Under the pieces are notes generated by a model. The model was not told the origin of the DNA. It did not search any database and saw nothing but the letters and a program-made list of their open reading frames with translations. This document shows, piece after piece, positions 32,181 through 41,391 of a DNA stretch of 41,391 nt. The stretch lies in contig CAIQRS010000087.1 of the NCBI GenBank assembly GCA_903874275.1, positions 1 to 41,391 on the forward strand, read 5' to 3'. This DNA comes from an uncultured Anaeromyxobacter sp. (lineage in GTDB: Bacteria; Myxococcota; Myxococcia; Myxococcales; Anaeromyxobacteraceae). The first letter of the stretch is position 1. Each line of letters starts with the position of its first letter. A program made the translations under genes and the position numbers.

Positions 32181-32687
32181 ATGGACTTCCTGGTTCCACA
32201 GAGCGAGATCGGCCGGCTCGAGAGAGAGCGGGCCGGAGGCATCACCAGCCGTGAAGTGGTGCGGATCTTCGAGTCGCGGGGAGCGCGCCTGTCGGAGTCC
32301 ACCTTCCGCAAGTACGTCCAGGTCGGGCTCCTGCCCCGCAGCCGCCGGGTGGGGCGCAAGGGCAAGCACACCGGGTCCACCGGGCTCTACCCGGTGGACG
32401 TGGTCCGCCGCATCAACCTCATCAAGCGGATGATGGCGGAGGGCATGACCCTCGAGGAGATCCGGGGGAGCTTCGTGGGACTGAAGAACCAGCTCTGGGA
32501 CGTGGAGCACGGCTTCTCCACGCTCCTCTCCGAGCTGGCGCGCAAGGCGCGGGAGCACCCGCGCCGCCGCGAGATGGAAGGGGAGCTTGGCCGGGCGCAG
32601 CGCGAGGTGAGCCAGGCGCTGCGGCGCATCGAGAAGGTGGGCGGACGGGTTGCAACGGTGAGGCAGGAGCTGGTGCAGGCGGGATGA
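32181..32687 (+). CDS. MerR-family-like transcriptional regulator
   Basis: A 168-residue DNA-binding protein. Residues 20-95 form a winged helix of MerR type: [37 protein letters not shown], and [19 protein letters not shown], where the tyrosine after a Gly-rich loop and the following helix match MerR proteins. The rest (100-168) is a long amphipathic helix rich in Glu/Arg ([18 protein letters not shown]), likely a dimer coiled coil. No effector-binding cysteines or ligand domain are present, so the inducer is unknown. The stop overlaps the ATG 32684 of the next frame (ATGA), suggesting coupling with the sigma-4-like gene. Confidence 0.82.
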   Translation: MDFLVPQSEIGRLERERAGGITSREVVRIFESRGARLSESTFRKYVQVGLLPRSRRVGRKGKHTGSTGLYPVDVVRRINLIKRMMAEGMTLEEIRGSFVGLKNQLWDVEHGFSTLLSELARKAREHPRRREMEGELGRAQREVSQALRRIEKVGGRVATVRQELVQAG

Positions 32688-32749
32688 GCAACGGCCGGCG
32701 CGCCCCCCAGGGGACGGCGCCGGCGAGGGTGGGGAAGGGAGGCGGCGTG

Positions 32750-33322
32750 ATGAACGAGGCGAGGCGGAACGAGAACCCGGATCCTGTGGACGAGGTGTCG
32801 GTCGAGCCGGTGGGACCGGCGGGCCAGGAGGTGCCGGCCGGAGAGGATGGGCTGGCCGGCGAGGAGGGGCTGGAGCAGCGCGGGCGCAGGCGCTCGCGCA
32901 CCATGTCCCGCAAGGAGATCGCCCGTGAGCTGCGCAAGCAGCGGGCGCTCGGCGTCATCGACCCCGAGGTCGAGGAGATCATCCGGGAGGTGGACGCCCA
33001 GCGGCCGCGCTCCCGCGCCGACTGCGCGACCGGGGAACGCCCCTGCATGTTCATCTCCTGCAAGCACCACCTGTACCTGGACGTGAACCCGTCCACGGGC
33101 TCCATCAAGCTCAACTTCCCGGACAAGGAGATCTGGGAGATGGGCGAGACCTGCGCGCTCGACGTCGCCGACCGCGGCGGCATCACGCTCGAGGAGGTGG
33201 GGACCATCATGAACCTCACCCGGGAGCGCATCCGCCAGGTCGAGACCCGGGGGCTCCTCAAGCTCCGGGCCATGGCCGAGGACGAGCCCCGCTCCCGCCT
33301 CGGCAACGACTTCGACAAGTAG
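32750..33322 (+). CDS. Sigma-70 region-4-like DNA-binding protein with four cysteines
   Basis: A protein of about 190 residues. The C-terminal part (about 143-174, [23 protein letters not shown]) is the helix-turn-helix of sigma-70 region 4, which contacts the -35 box; regions 2 and 3 of a true sigma factor are absent. Before it lie four cysteines (C92, C99, C104 and C135) in [22 protein letters not shown]-like arrangement (broken over positions), followed by [12 protein letters not shown], a possible zinc or iron-sulfur site. A basic segment ([17 protein letters not shown]) precedes them. Start ATG 32750 has GGGAGG seven bases upstream; the earlier ATG 32684 overlaps the MerR-like stop and would add 22 low-complexity residues. 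Function unknown; a regulator is likely. Confidence 0.75.
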   Translation: MNEARRNENPDPVDEVSVEPVGPAGQEVPAGEDGLAGEEGLEQRGRRRSRTMSRKEIARELRKQRALGVIDPEVEEIIREVDAQRPRSRADCATGERPCMFISCKHHLYLDVNPSTGSIKLNFPDKEIWEMGETCALDVADRGGITLEEVGTIMNLTRERIRQVETRGLLKLRAMAEDEPRSRLGNDFDK

Positions 33323-33328
33323 CCTAGG

Positions 33329-33344
33329 GCGCGCCCCGGCGCGC
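33329..33344 (+). terminator. GC-rich hairpin after the sigma-4-like gene
   Basis: GCGCGCC and GGCGCGC form a 7-bp stem around a CC centre, six bases after the stop codon, followed by TT only. It is a plausible weak terminator separating the regulator pair from the purH operon. Confidence 0.4.
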
Positions 33345-33399
33345 TTGAAGTCGCCGCCGACGAAGGCTAGAAGGGACGCCCCCATCCCGGAGGTGTCCC

Positions 33400-34977
<1,578 letters not shown>

Positions 34978-34980
34978 TGG

Positions 34981-34986
34981 TATACC
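34981..34986 (+). promoter_or_regulatory. Possible -10 box of purD, leaderless position
   Basis: TATACC lies eight bases before the purD ATG, in the 17-base purH-purD gap, and purD has no Shine-Dalgarno sequence. It is part of the palindrome GGTATACC (34979-34986). No good -35 is visible in the purH coding region, so re-initiation after purH is an equal explanation. Confidence 0.25.
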
Positions 34987-34994
34987 GCCCACGA

Positions 34995-36272
34995 ATGAGA
35001 ATCCTCGTCGTCGGCGGGGGCGGACGGGAACACGCCCTCGTCTGGAAGATCGCCCAGAGCCCCCTCGCGGAGAAGGTGTTCTGCGCCCCGGGCAACCCCG
35101 GGACCGCACGCCTGGCCGAGAACGTCGCCATCGCGGCCGACGACGTGGACGCCCTCGTGCGCTGGGCGGTCGAGAACCGCGTCGACTTCGTGGTGGTGGG
35201 ACCGGAGGCGCCGCTGGTTCTGGGGCTCGCCGACCGGCTCTCCGCGTCGGGCATCGCGGTCTTCGGCGCGTCGGCTGCGGCGGCCCGCCTGGAGGGCTCG
35301 AAGGCCTTCGCCAAGGAGGTCATGGCGGCGGCCGGCATCCCCACCGCCGCGTACGGGGCCTTCGACGCGCTGGGCCCCGCGCTGGCCCACGCCCGCGCCG
35401 CCGGGGGCAGGGTGGTCGTGAAGGCCGACGGCCTCGCCGCCGGCAAGGGGGTGGTGGTCTGCGGCGACGTGGCCGAGGCCGAGGCGGCGCTGCGCTCCAT
35501 CCTGGTGGACCGGATCCACGGCGCGGCCGGCGCCCGGGTCGTGGTCGAGGAGCGGATGGCCGGGCCCGAGGCGTCGGTCATCGCGCTCGTGGACGGCGAG
35601 CGCGTGCTGGTCCTCCCTCCAGCCCAGGATCACAAGCGCATCTTCGACGGGGACCGTGGCCCCAACACCGGCGGCATGGGGGCCTTCTGCCCCACGCCCA
35701 CGGTGGACGCGGCGCTGCTCGCCGACGTGGAGCGGTCGGTCCTGCTGCCCACGGTGCGGGAGATGGCCCGGCGCGGAACCCCCTTCCGCGGAGCGCTCTA
35801 CGCCGGGATCATGCTCACCGGGGACGGCCCCAGGGTCCTCGAGTTCAACGCCCGCTTCGGCGACCCGGAGACACAGCCCATCCTCATGCGCGTCCAGGGG
35901 GACGTCGTCCCGGCGCTGCTGGCCGCGGCGCGCGGGGACCTCTCCGCGACCACGCTCCGGATAGACCCACGGGCCGCGGTGGGCGTGGTCATGGCCGCCG
36001 AGGGCTACCCCGGGCGTGTCACCGTCGGTGACGCCATCGAGGGGGCCGAGGGCCCCTTCCCGCCGGACGTGCAGGTCTTCCAGGCCGGGACGCGGCGCGG
36101 GCCGGACGGGCGCATCGTCACCTCCGGGGGGCGGGTGCTCACGGTCTGCGCGCTGGGCGCCGACCGCGCCGACGCGGCGGCCCGGGCCTACCAGGCCATC
36201 GGCCGGGTCCAGTTCCGCGGGGCCCAGTTCCGCCGAGACATCGGGCGCGCTGGCCCGGGGGAGGGTGCATGA
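34995..36272 (+). CDS. purD: Phosphoribosylamine-glycine ligase
   Basis: A 425-residue ATP-grasp enzyme that joins phosphoribosylamine and glycine to GAR, the second step of purine synthesis. The N-terminal domain starts [17 protein letters not shown]. The ATP-grasp core has [14 protein letters not shown] and [23 protein letters not shown], the family signature, and [15 protein letters not shown] is the metal-binding loop. Length is standard. The start is ATG at 34995, 17 bases after the purH stop. The stop overlaps purE (ATGA). Confidence 0.97.
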   Translation: MRILVVGGGGREHALVWKIAQSPLAEKVFCAPGNPGTARLAENVAIAADDVDALVRWAVENRVDFVVVGPEAPLVLGLADRLSASGIAVFGASAAAARLEGSKAFAKEVMAAAGIPTAAYGAFDALGPALAHARAAGGRVVVKADGLAAGKGVVVCGDVAEAEAALRSILVDRIHGAAGARVVVEERMAGPEASVIALVDGERVLVLPPAQDHKRIFDGDRGPNTGGMGAFCPTPTVDAALLADVERSVLLPTVREMARRGTPFRGALYAGIMLTGDGPRVLEFNARFGDPETQPILMRVQGDVVPALLAAARGDLSATTLRIDPRAAVGVVMAAEGYPGRVTVGDAIEGAEGPFPPDVQVFQAGTRRGPDGRIVTSGGRVLTVCALGADRADAAARAYQAIGRVQFRGAQFRRDIGRAGPGEGA

Positions 36273-36784
36273 GTCCGAAGGTCCTCATCCTCATGGGTTC
36301 CGACTCCGACTGGGAGGTCATGGCGGAGTCGCGCAAGGCGCTCGAGGAGATGGGCGTCGAGACCGAGGTGCACGTCTCCTCGGCCCACCGCACCCCGTCG
36401 CGCACCGGGGCGCTGGCCCGCGAGGCCGCCGGGCGCGGGATCCAGGTCGTCATCTGCGGAGCCGGAGCCGCCGCCCACCTGGCCGGCGTGGTGGCCGCCG
36501 AGACCGAGCTCCCGGTCCTGGGCGTGCCTCTGGCCTCCAGCGACCTGGCCGGCCTCGACGCGCTGCTCGCCACCGCGCAGATGCCGGGCGGCGTGCCGGT
36601 GGGCACGCTGGCCGTCGGCAAGGCGGGCGCGCGCAACGCCGGGCTGCTGGCGGCGCGCATCCTCGCCCTCTCCGACCCGGCGCTGGCCGGGCGGGTCCGG
36701 GAGCAGCGGGCCCGCATGGCCCGCGAGGTCGAGGCGAAGGACGCGGCGCTTCAGGTGAGGCTCCAGGCCGACAAGACGGCGTGA
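36269..36784 (+). CDS. purE: N5-carboxyaminoimidazole ribonucleotide mutase
   Basis: A 171-residue cytosolic enzyme moving the carboxyl group to form CAIR in purine synthesis. Typical motifs are [47 protein letters not shown] and [30 protein letters not shown] (seen as separate pieces). The pattern fits bacterial class I PurE, which needs N5-CAIR from PurK; no purK is in the window. The ATG overlaps the purD stop and its TGA overlaps the GTG of lptF (GTGA), so lptF is translationally coupled to a purine gene. Confidence 0.95.
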   Translation: MSPKVLILMGSDSDWEVMAESRKALEEMGVETEVHVSSAHRTPSRTGALAREAAGRGIQVVICGAGAAAHLAGVVAAETELPVLGVPLASSDLAGLDALLATAQMPGGVPVGTLAVGKAGARNAGLLAARILALSDPALAGRVREQRARMAREVEAKDAALQVRLQADKTA

Positions 36785-37881
36785 CGCGGCTCGACCGCTA
36801 CCTCGCCCGCGAGATCCTGCTGCCCTTCGCGGCGGCACTCCTGTTCCTGACCCAGCTCCTGCTGGCCTCGCAGCTCCTGGCCCAGGCCGACGTCCTCTTC
36901 GGCGGCGGCGTCTCCCCCTGGGACGTGCTGCGCATCCTCCTCGACCTGGTGCCCCACCTGCTCGAGTACGTGCTGCCGGTGGCCTTCCTGCTCGGCGCGG
37001 TGCTCGGGGTGGGGCGGCTCGCCGAGGACCGGGAGGTGGTGGCGCTCTCCTCGCTGGGCATCTCGCCGGTCCGGCTCACCCGGGTTCCGCTCCTCCTCGG
37101 GGGCGCGGTGTCCCTCCTCGCGCTGTTGATGGCGCTCGTGGTCGCGCCGGCCGGCCTGCGCGACGCGCGGCAGCGGGTGGACGAGGTCATCCGCAGGAAC
37201 CTCCAGGGGGAGATCCGCCCCGGGGTCTTCTACGAGGACATCCCGGGCATCACCCTCTACACCGCCCGCGTGGACGGGGGGCGCTTCCACGACCTGCTCA
37301 TCGCCGACCGCACCAACCCGTCTGCGCCGGTGGTCGTGCTGGCCCGCACCGGCCGCATGGAGAGCGGGCCGTCGGGCGGCCTGCGGCTCGTCCTCGACGA
37401 CGGCGAGATCCACCGGGAGGAGCCCGGCGCGAGCGACTACGTGGTGGCCCGGTTCGCGCGCGCCAGCGCCGACCTGGGGCTCGGGGCAACCCTCGACGCA
37501 CGGAACTCGCTCGCCAACAACGCCTTCGAGCTCGGTCCGGCGGAGATCGTGAGGGAGTGGGGGAAGGGGGACGATCAGAGCCGTCGCTACTGGCAGACCT
37601 TCCTGTGGCGCCGCATGGCCGTGCCCCTCGGCATCCTGGCGCTGGGGCTCCTCTCCGTTCCCATCGCCTCGCTGCGCCGGGGAGGGCGCGCGTCCGGATA
37701 CGCGGTGTCGCTCCTCTCGGTGGTGGGCTACTACGCGCTCCTGCGCCTGGGGGAGGGGCTCGGGCACGACGGGCGCCTGCCGCCGTGGCTCGGCGCCAAC
37801 CTGGCCAACCTGGTGGCGGTGGCGCTCGCCGTCGTGCTGCTCGCGCTGCTGGCCCGGCGGGGAACGGGGGCGGTTCGGTGA
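36781..37881 (+). CDS. lptF: Lipopolysaccharide export permease, LptF-like
   Basis: A 366-residue inner-membrane protein of the YjgP/YjgQ family. With LptG and the ATPase LptB it forms the ABC transporter that extracts lipopolysaccharide and passes it to LptC/LptA. Three N-terminal helices ([20 protein letters not shown] starts the first) are followed by a periplasmic beta-jellyroll domain (about 140-265), then three C-terminal helices ([19 protein letters not shown] in the first of these). The coupling-helix segment after helix 3, [13 protein letters not shown], is typical. It starts GTG, overlapping the purE stop, and its stop overlaps lptG (GTGA). LptF and LptG are alike in form; the order suggests LptF first. 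Confidence 0.9.
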   Translation: MTRLDRYLAREILLPFAAALLFLTQLLLASQLLAQADVLFGGGVSPWDVLRILLDLVPHLLEYVLPVAFLLGAVLGVGRLAEDREVVALSSLGISPVRLTRVPLLLGGAVSLLALLMALVVAPAGLRDARQRVDEVIRRNLQGEIRPGVFYEDIPGITLYTARVDGGRFHDLLIADRTNPSAPVVVLARTGRMESGPSGGLRLVLDDGEIHREEPGASDYVVARFARASADLGLGATLDARNSLANNAFELGPAEIVREWGKGDDQSRRYWQTFLWRRMAVPLGILALGLLSVPIASLRRGGRASGYAVSLLSVVGYYALLRLGEGLGHDGRLPPWLGANLANLVAVALAVVLLALLARRGTGAVR

Positions 37882-38954
37882 CCCTCTTCCTCCACCTGGC
37901 GCGCCGGGCGCTCGTGGCCTTCCTGGGCGCGCTGGTCGCCGTGGTGGTGCTCTTCGTGGCGGTCGAGTTCGCCGAGGGGGCGAGCGCCTTCAAGGGGGAG
38001 GGCGCGCTCCGGGCCGCACTGCAAGTGTACCTCTACCGGGCCGCCGCGGTGGCCTGGCAGACCGCCCCGGCCGCCATGCTGCTGGCCGCCTCCCTGACCG
38101 CCACCGGGATCCGGCGCACCCGCGAGTACGACGCCATGCGGGCGCTCGGGCTCGGGCCCTGGCGGGTGGCCGCGCCGGTGCTCCTGGTGGCCGCGCTGGT
38201 GGCCCTCGGGATGGTGATCTTCGACGACCTGGTCGCGGCCGGCGCCGCCGCGCGCGCCGACGAGATCAAGGCGGCGCGAGGGCAGGGGGCCAGCGCCTGG
38301 AGCCGATGGCAGGGGCGGAAGTCCTGGTTCCGCGGCCGGGACGGGCGGCGCATCTACGAACTGCGGGCCTCCGGGCCGGACGGGTCGTTCGAGCGGGTGA
38401 CCGTCCTCGAGCTGGGGACGGACTTCCGGCTGGTGCGCCGCCTCGACGCCGCGCGCATGCTCCCCGGGCCGGGGGGAAGCTGGGTCCTCGAGGGGGTCGA
38501 GGAGCGGCGCTTCCTCCCCACCGGTGAGATGACCCTCGAGCAGGTGGAACGGCGCGCCGAGCGGTTCGACGAGGACCCCGAGGCCTTCGCGGTCCGCCCC
38601 GGGTGGCCGGCCCAGATGCGGCGCGAGGTGCTCGCCGAGCAGGTGGCGGTCCGCTCCCGGCTCGGGCTTCCCACCTCCGAGTACGCTCTGGAGTGGCACC
38701 GCAAGCTCGCCTATCCCTTCGCGGCGGTGCCGGCGGCCCTGCTGGCCCTGGCGCTCGCCCTGCGCCGGGCCCGCAAGGGGTTCGTCACCGCGTCGCTCGT
38801 CGAGGCGGTCGGGGTGTCGCTGGCCTTCTACGGGATGCAGGGGCTGGCCTGGTCGCTGGCCCGCTCCGGCCAGCTTCCGCCCGGGGCGGCGGCCTGGCTG
38901 CCCGACGTGCTGCTCGCCGCGGTCGGGCTCTGGGCGCTGCGGCGCTTCCGGTAG
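37878..38954 (+). CDS. lptG: Lipopolysaccharide export permease, LptG-like
   Basis: A 358-residue second permease of the LptB2FG exporter, with the same plan: three membrane helices, periplasmic beta domain (about 135-265, with a [15 protein letters not shown] strand pair), three helices. The cytoplasmic coupling segment is [38 protein letters not shown] opens the last set of helices, the family motif. The GTG start at 37878 overlaps lptF as GTGA, keeping the two subunits in equal amount. The TAG is eight bases before the tsaC-like start, with AGGAG in that gap. Confidence 0.9.
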   Translation: MTLFLHLARRALVAFLGALVAVVVLFVAVEFAEGASAFKGEGALRAALQVYLYRAAAVAWQTAPAAMLLAASLTATGIRRTREYDAMRALGLGPWRVAAPVLLVAALVALGMVIFDDLVAAGAAARADEIKAARGQGASAWSRWQGRKSWFRGRDGRRIYELRASGPDGSFERVTVLELGTDFRLVRRLDAARMLPGPGGSWVLEGVEERRFLPTGEMTLEQVERRAERFDEDPEAFAVRPGWPAQMRREVLAEQVAVRSRLGLPTSEYALEWHRKLAYPFAAVPAALLALALALRRARKGFVTASLVEAVGVSLAFYGMQGLAWSLARSGQLPPGAAAWLPDVLLAAVGLWALRRFR

Positions 38955-38962
38955 GAGCACCG

Positions 38963-39589
38963 ATGCCCGTCTTCACCCCGGATCTCGCCCTGGCCGCCGC
39001 CGCCCTCCGGCACGGTTCGCTCGTGGTCTTCCCGACCGAGACCTTCTACGGCCTGGGCGCGCTGGCCACGCTTCCCGCCGCGCTGGCGCGGCTCCAGGCG
39101 GCCAAGCTGCGCCCCGAGGGCAAGCCCCTGCCGCTCGTGGCCTCCGACCCCGCCATGGCCTTCGCCCTCTGGGCCGGGGTATCGCCCGCGGCCAGGCGCC
39201 TCGCCGAGGCCTTCTGGCCCGGACCCCTCACGCTGGTCGCGCCGGCGGCGCCCGGGCTGCCCGGTCCGCTCACGCCGGGGGGCTCCGTGGGGGTCCGGGT
39301 GCCGGGGTCGGAGCTGGCCCGAGAGCTCTGCCGCAGGGCTGGCGGACCGGTGATCTCGACCTCCGCCAACCCTTCGGGCGGCCCGCCGCCGGCCTCGGTG
39401 GAGGCGCTCGACCCGGGGCTGCTCACCCGGATCGACCTGGTGCTGGACGGCGGGGAGACGCCGGGGGGACTTCCCAGCACCGTGGTGGAGGTGGGGCCGG
39501 GGGGCGTCCGGCTGGTCCGGGCCGGGGCGGTGCCCTGGGACGCGGTACAGGAGGCGCTCCGGTCTCCCTTGCCCTCCCGCGACGGCTGA
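38963..39589 (+). CDS. Sua5/YciO/YrdC/YwlC-family threonylcarbamoyl-AMP synthase
   Basis: A 208-residue cytosolic protein of the TsaC fold, which makes threonylcarbamoyl-AMP from threonine, bicarbonate and ATP for t6A37 modification of tRNA. Motifs are LVVFPTETFYGLGALAT, AAKLRPEGKPLPLV (KxR), FWPGPLTLV, VGVRVPG and ISTSANPSG, all in the ligand cavity. The extra C-terminal Sua5 domain is missing, as in TsaC/YrdC. YciO paralogues cannot be excluded fully. AGGAG is five bases before the ATG at 38963. A candidate promoter for the next gene lies inside its last codons. Confidence 0.92.
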   Translation: MPVFTPDLALAAAALRHGSLVVFPTETFYGLGALATLPAALARLQAAKLRPEGKPLPLVASDPAMAFALWAGVSPAARRLAEAFWPGPLTLVAPAAPGLPGPLTPGGSVGVRVPGSELARELCRRAGGPVISTSANPSGGPPPASVEALDPGLLTRIDLVLDGGETPGGLPSTVVEVGPGGVRLVRAGAVPWDAVQEALRSPLPSRDG

Positions 39590-39597
39590 TCTACGGT
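39569..39597 (+). promoter_or_regulatory. Candidate leaderless promoter of the DUF1015 gene
   Basis: TTGCCC at 39569-39574 and TACGGT at 39592-39597 are exactly 17 bases apart. The -10 box ends nine bases before the GTG at 39607, and no Shine-Dalgarno is present, so the transcript would begin at or beside the start codon. The -35 lies in the last codons of the tsaC-like gene. Confidence 0.45.
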
Positions 39598-39606
39598 CCC
39601 GCGCCC

Positions 39607-40938
39607 GTGCCGTCCATCGCGCCATTCCAGGGAATCCGCTACTCGGTGTCCGGCCGGCAGCTCTCCGCCCGGATCGCCCCTCCCTACGACGTCATCACCA
39701 CGGCCCAGCGCGATGCGCTCGCGGCCCGCGACCCCCACGGCATCGTCCACCTCATCCTCGACCCGGAGCGGTCCGGGGACCAGGAGGGGAGCGACCGGTT
39801 CACGCGGGCCGCCGACCGGCTGCGCGAGTGGACCGACTCGGGGGTCCTGAAGCGCGATCCCCGGCCCGCCCTCTACGGCCTCGAGCAGGCCTTCGTCGGC
39901 CCGGACGGCCGGGAGCGGGTCAGGCGCGGCGTGATGGCCGCGGTTCGCATGCACGATCTCCGGGACGGGGTCATCCTGGCGCACGAGGCCACCATCCCCG
40001 CCGCCGTCGAGGACCGGCTCTCCCTGCTCCGCCACGTCCGCACCGACCTCTCGCCGGTCTTCGGCCTGCACGAGGATCCGCGCGGGGACGTGGCCGCGGC
40101 GCTCTCCGCCGCGTTCGGCCGCGACCCGGTCGCTGAGGCCACGACCGACGACGGCACCCGGCAGCGGCTCTGGCGCATCGAGGAGCCCGGGGCCATCGGC
40201 GCGGTGCAGAAGGCGCTGGCCGACCGTCGCGTCCTCATCGCCGACGGTCACCACCGGTACGCGGCGGCGCAGGCCTACCGCGACGAGCTCGACCGCGTGA
40301 AGCCCGGGCTCCCCCTGGACGGCGGCCACCGCTTCACCCTCATGTACCTGCTCGCCAAGAGCGACCCCGGCCTCATCCTCTTCCCGACCCACCGGCTGCT
40401 GCGGACGCTCGGCGGGGTCTCGCCCGACGAGCTGGCGCGGCGCCTCGCGCCGTACTTCGAGATCCAGGTGATCGAGGAGGACATCCGGCGCCCCACCGGG
40501 CGGGCCTGGGCCATCTCCCGGCTCTCCGAGCACATGGGGAAGTCGAGCGCGTTCCTGGTGGTCACGGCGGCTGACCGCAAGGCCCGGATCGTCACCCTTC
40601 GTGACGGAGCCGACCTCTCCGGGCTGCCGCTTCCCACCCACGAGACCCTGCGGGCCCTCGACGCCAGCGTGCTCCACGGCGTGGTCCTGGAGGGGGTCCT
40701 CGGGCTGCCGGCCCGGGCCCGCGACACCCTCGACTTCGTGCGCGACGCCGGCGACGCCGTCACCCGCACCCTGGGTGGAGAGTACGAGGCCGCCTTCCTG
40801 CTCAACCCCACGCCCATGTGGCAGGTGCAGGCGGTGGCCGACGCCGGGCTGACCATGCCGCAGAAGAGCACCTGGTTCCACCCCAAGATCCCCAGCGGGC
40901 TCGTGCTCCGTCCGGTCGATCCCAACGGGCCGCCGTAG
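39607..40938 (+). CDS. DUF1015-family protein
   Basis: A 443-residue soluble protein of the DUF1015 family, whose biochemical role is unsettled. Recognisable parts are the N-terminal APFQGIRYS, APPYDVITTAQRDAL, the central LIADGHHRYAAAQAY, which looks like a metal- or phosphate-binding loop, LFPTHRLLR, and the C-terminal FLLNPTPMWQVQAVA and PQKSTWFHPKIPSGLV. In other bacteria this family is often beside serine-biosynthesis genes; here its neighbours are tsaC-like and hemB. The start is GTG at 39607. No signal peptide or membrane helix is seen. Confidence 0.88.
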   Translation: MPSIAPFQGIRYSVSGRQLSARIAPPYDVITTAQRDALAARDPHGIVHLILDPERSGDQEGSDRFTRAADRLREWTDSGVLKRDPRPALYGLEQAFVGPDGRERVRRGVMAAVRMHDLRDGVILAHEATIPAAVEDRLSLLRHVRTDLSPVFGLHEDPRGDVAAALSAAFGRDPVAEATTDDGTRQRLWRIEEPGAIGAVQKALADRRVLIADGHHRYAAAQAYRDELDRVKPGLPLDGGHRFTLMYLLAKSDPGLILFPTHRLLRTLGGVSPDELARRLAPYFEIQVIEEDIRRPTGRAWAISRLSEHMGKSSAFLVVTAADRKARIVTLRDGADLSGLPLPTHETLRALDASVLHGVVLEGVLGLPARARDTLDFVRDAGDAVTRTLGGEYEAAFLLNPTPMWQVQAVADAGLTMPQKSTWFHPKIPSGLVLRPVDPNGPP

Positions 40939-40983
40939 CGCGCTTCCCTTTCCCGTCGGGCCGCTTTGCGTTAAGAACCCGGC

Positions 40984-41391
40984 ATGCCGTTCCCCCTCGA
41001 TCGCCCCCGACGCCTGCGCCGAACCGAGGCGCTCCGCTCCCTGGTTCGCGAGACCGTGCTCGCGCCCGACGACCTGATGTGGCCGCTCTTCGTGGTCCCC
41101 GGGGAGAAGGTCCGCAATGCCGTGAAGAGCATGCCCGGCGTCTTCCAGCTCTCGGTCGACGAGCTGGTGGCCGAGGCCCAGGCCGGCTGGGAGGCCGGCG
41201 TGCGCTCGGTGATCCTCTTCGGCGTCCCGGTGCACAAGGACGCGGTGGGGTCGGGCGCATACGACGAGAACGGCGAGGTTGCACGGGCGGTGCGGGCGCT
41301 CAAGAAGGCGCTGCCCGGGCTCGTGGTCGCCACCGACGTCTGCCTCTGCGAGTACACCGACCACGGCCACTGCGGGGTCCTCAGGCCGCCG
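40984..41391 (+). CDS. hemB: Porphobilinogen synthase (5-aminolevulinate dehydratase), N-terminal part cut by window edge
   Basis: The first 136 residues of the enzyme that condenses two 5-aminolevulinates into porphobilinogen, feeding HemC. The N-terminal arm (RPRRLRRTEALRSLVRE) and LMWPLFVVPG, SMPGVFQLS and ILFGVP motifs are typical. The metal site DVCLCEYTDHGHCG has three cysteines, so this is the zinc-type enzyme rather than the magnesium-only form. The active-site lysines lie beyond the window. The ATG has no Shine-Dalgarno; TTAAGA-like sequence six to eight bases upstream may be a -10 box of a leaderless promoter. It is 28 kb from the hemACD cluster. Confidence 0.95.
   Translation, partial: MPFPLDRPRRLRRTEALRSLVRETVLAPDDLMWPLFVVPGEKVRNAVKSMPGVFQLSVDELVAEAQAGWEAGVRSVILFGVPVHKDAVGSGAYDENGEVARAVRALKKALPGLVVATDVCLCEYTDHGHCGVLRPP

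Noticed and set aside
32684-33322. A true alternative sigma factor
   Set aside because: Only region 4 is present; core-binding region 2 is missing, so it cannot replace a sigma factor as far as the sequence shows.
39046-41370. Open frame of 774 codons on the minus strand opposite tsaC-like, DUF1015 and hemB
   Set aside because: No domain motif is visible, the composition is typical of antisense frames in GC-rich DNA, and all three plus-strand genes are well supported.

Overview
The window looks like chromosomal core DNA from a high-GC myxobacterium, most like Anaeromyxobacter (Myxococcota). This is inferred from the strong G/C bias at third codon positions, frequent GTG and TTG starts, two Ser/Thr protein kinases of myxobacterial style (one with a C-terminal PEGA domain, one with TolB-like and TPR regions), an OmpA-family lipoprotein or secreted protein, a class II ribonucleotide reductase, and very tight gene packing. 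No tRNA, rRNA, CRISPR array, insertion sequence or phage gene was seen, and no gap between genes exceeds about 220 bases.

Layout. 1-7444: the start of a maf gene cut by the window edge (minus), a GAF-GGDEF diguanylate cyclase, a PpiD/SurA-like foldase (minus), then the elongasome operon mreC-mreD-mrdA(PBP2)-mrdB(RodA), without mreB. 7532-12358: thioredoxin (minus), a small unknown gene, then ccsA/hemX-like, hemA, hemC and hemD, joined by 4-base overlaps. 12355-17385: truD and a 62-residue unknown gene (minus), a PHP-domain protein with an Arg/Gly-rich tail, a lipoprotein (minus), and the B12-dependent ribonucleotide reductase nrdJ. 17386-20996 (minus): a three-gene operon of an iron-sulfur/FAD amine or imino-acid dehydrogenase (alpha and beta) and proC. 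21047-24493: an alkaline-phosphatase-superfamily metalloenzyme, an exported redoxin with a DsbD-N-like partner, a Tat-exported metallophosphoesterase (minus) and an OsmC protein (minus). 24574-30746: a Ser/Thr kinase (minus), E1 alpha and beta of a 2-oxoacid dehydrogenase, and a second Ser/Thr kinase. 30760-33322: an OmpA-family protein (minus), then a coupled MerR-like and sigma-region-4-like regulator pair. 33400-41391: purH-purD-purE-lptF-lptG-tsaC-like, a DUF1015 gene, and the start of hemB, which runs off the end.

Functional threads. Cell-envelope growth is served by MreCD, PBP2, RodA, the PpiD-like foldase and the LptFG lipopolysaccharide exporter. Tetrapyrrole synthesis is served by hemA, hemC, hemD and hemB, next to a cytochrome c/heme-assembly membrane protein. 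Nucleotide supply is served by purHDE and nrdJ, and thiol redox by TrxA, the redoxin and OsmC.

Most of the window is ordinary housekeeping. The most unusual items are the re-partitioned HcnABC/SoxA-like flavoenzyme beside proC, the cysteine-bearing sigma-4-like regulator coupled to a MerR-like gene, a recurring leaderless-promoter arrangement in front of several genes, and the E1 dehydrogenase pair flanked by two protein kinases. No wholly new multi-gene system could be demonstrated from sequence alone.
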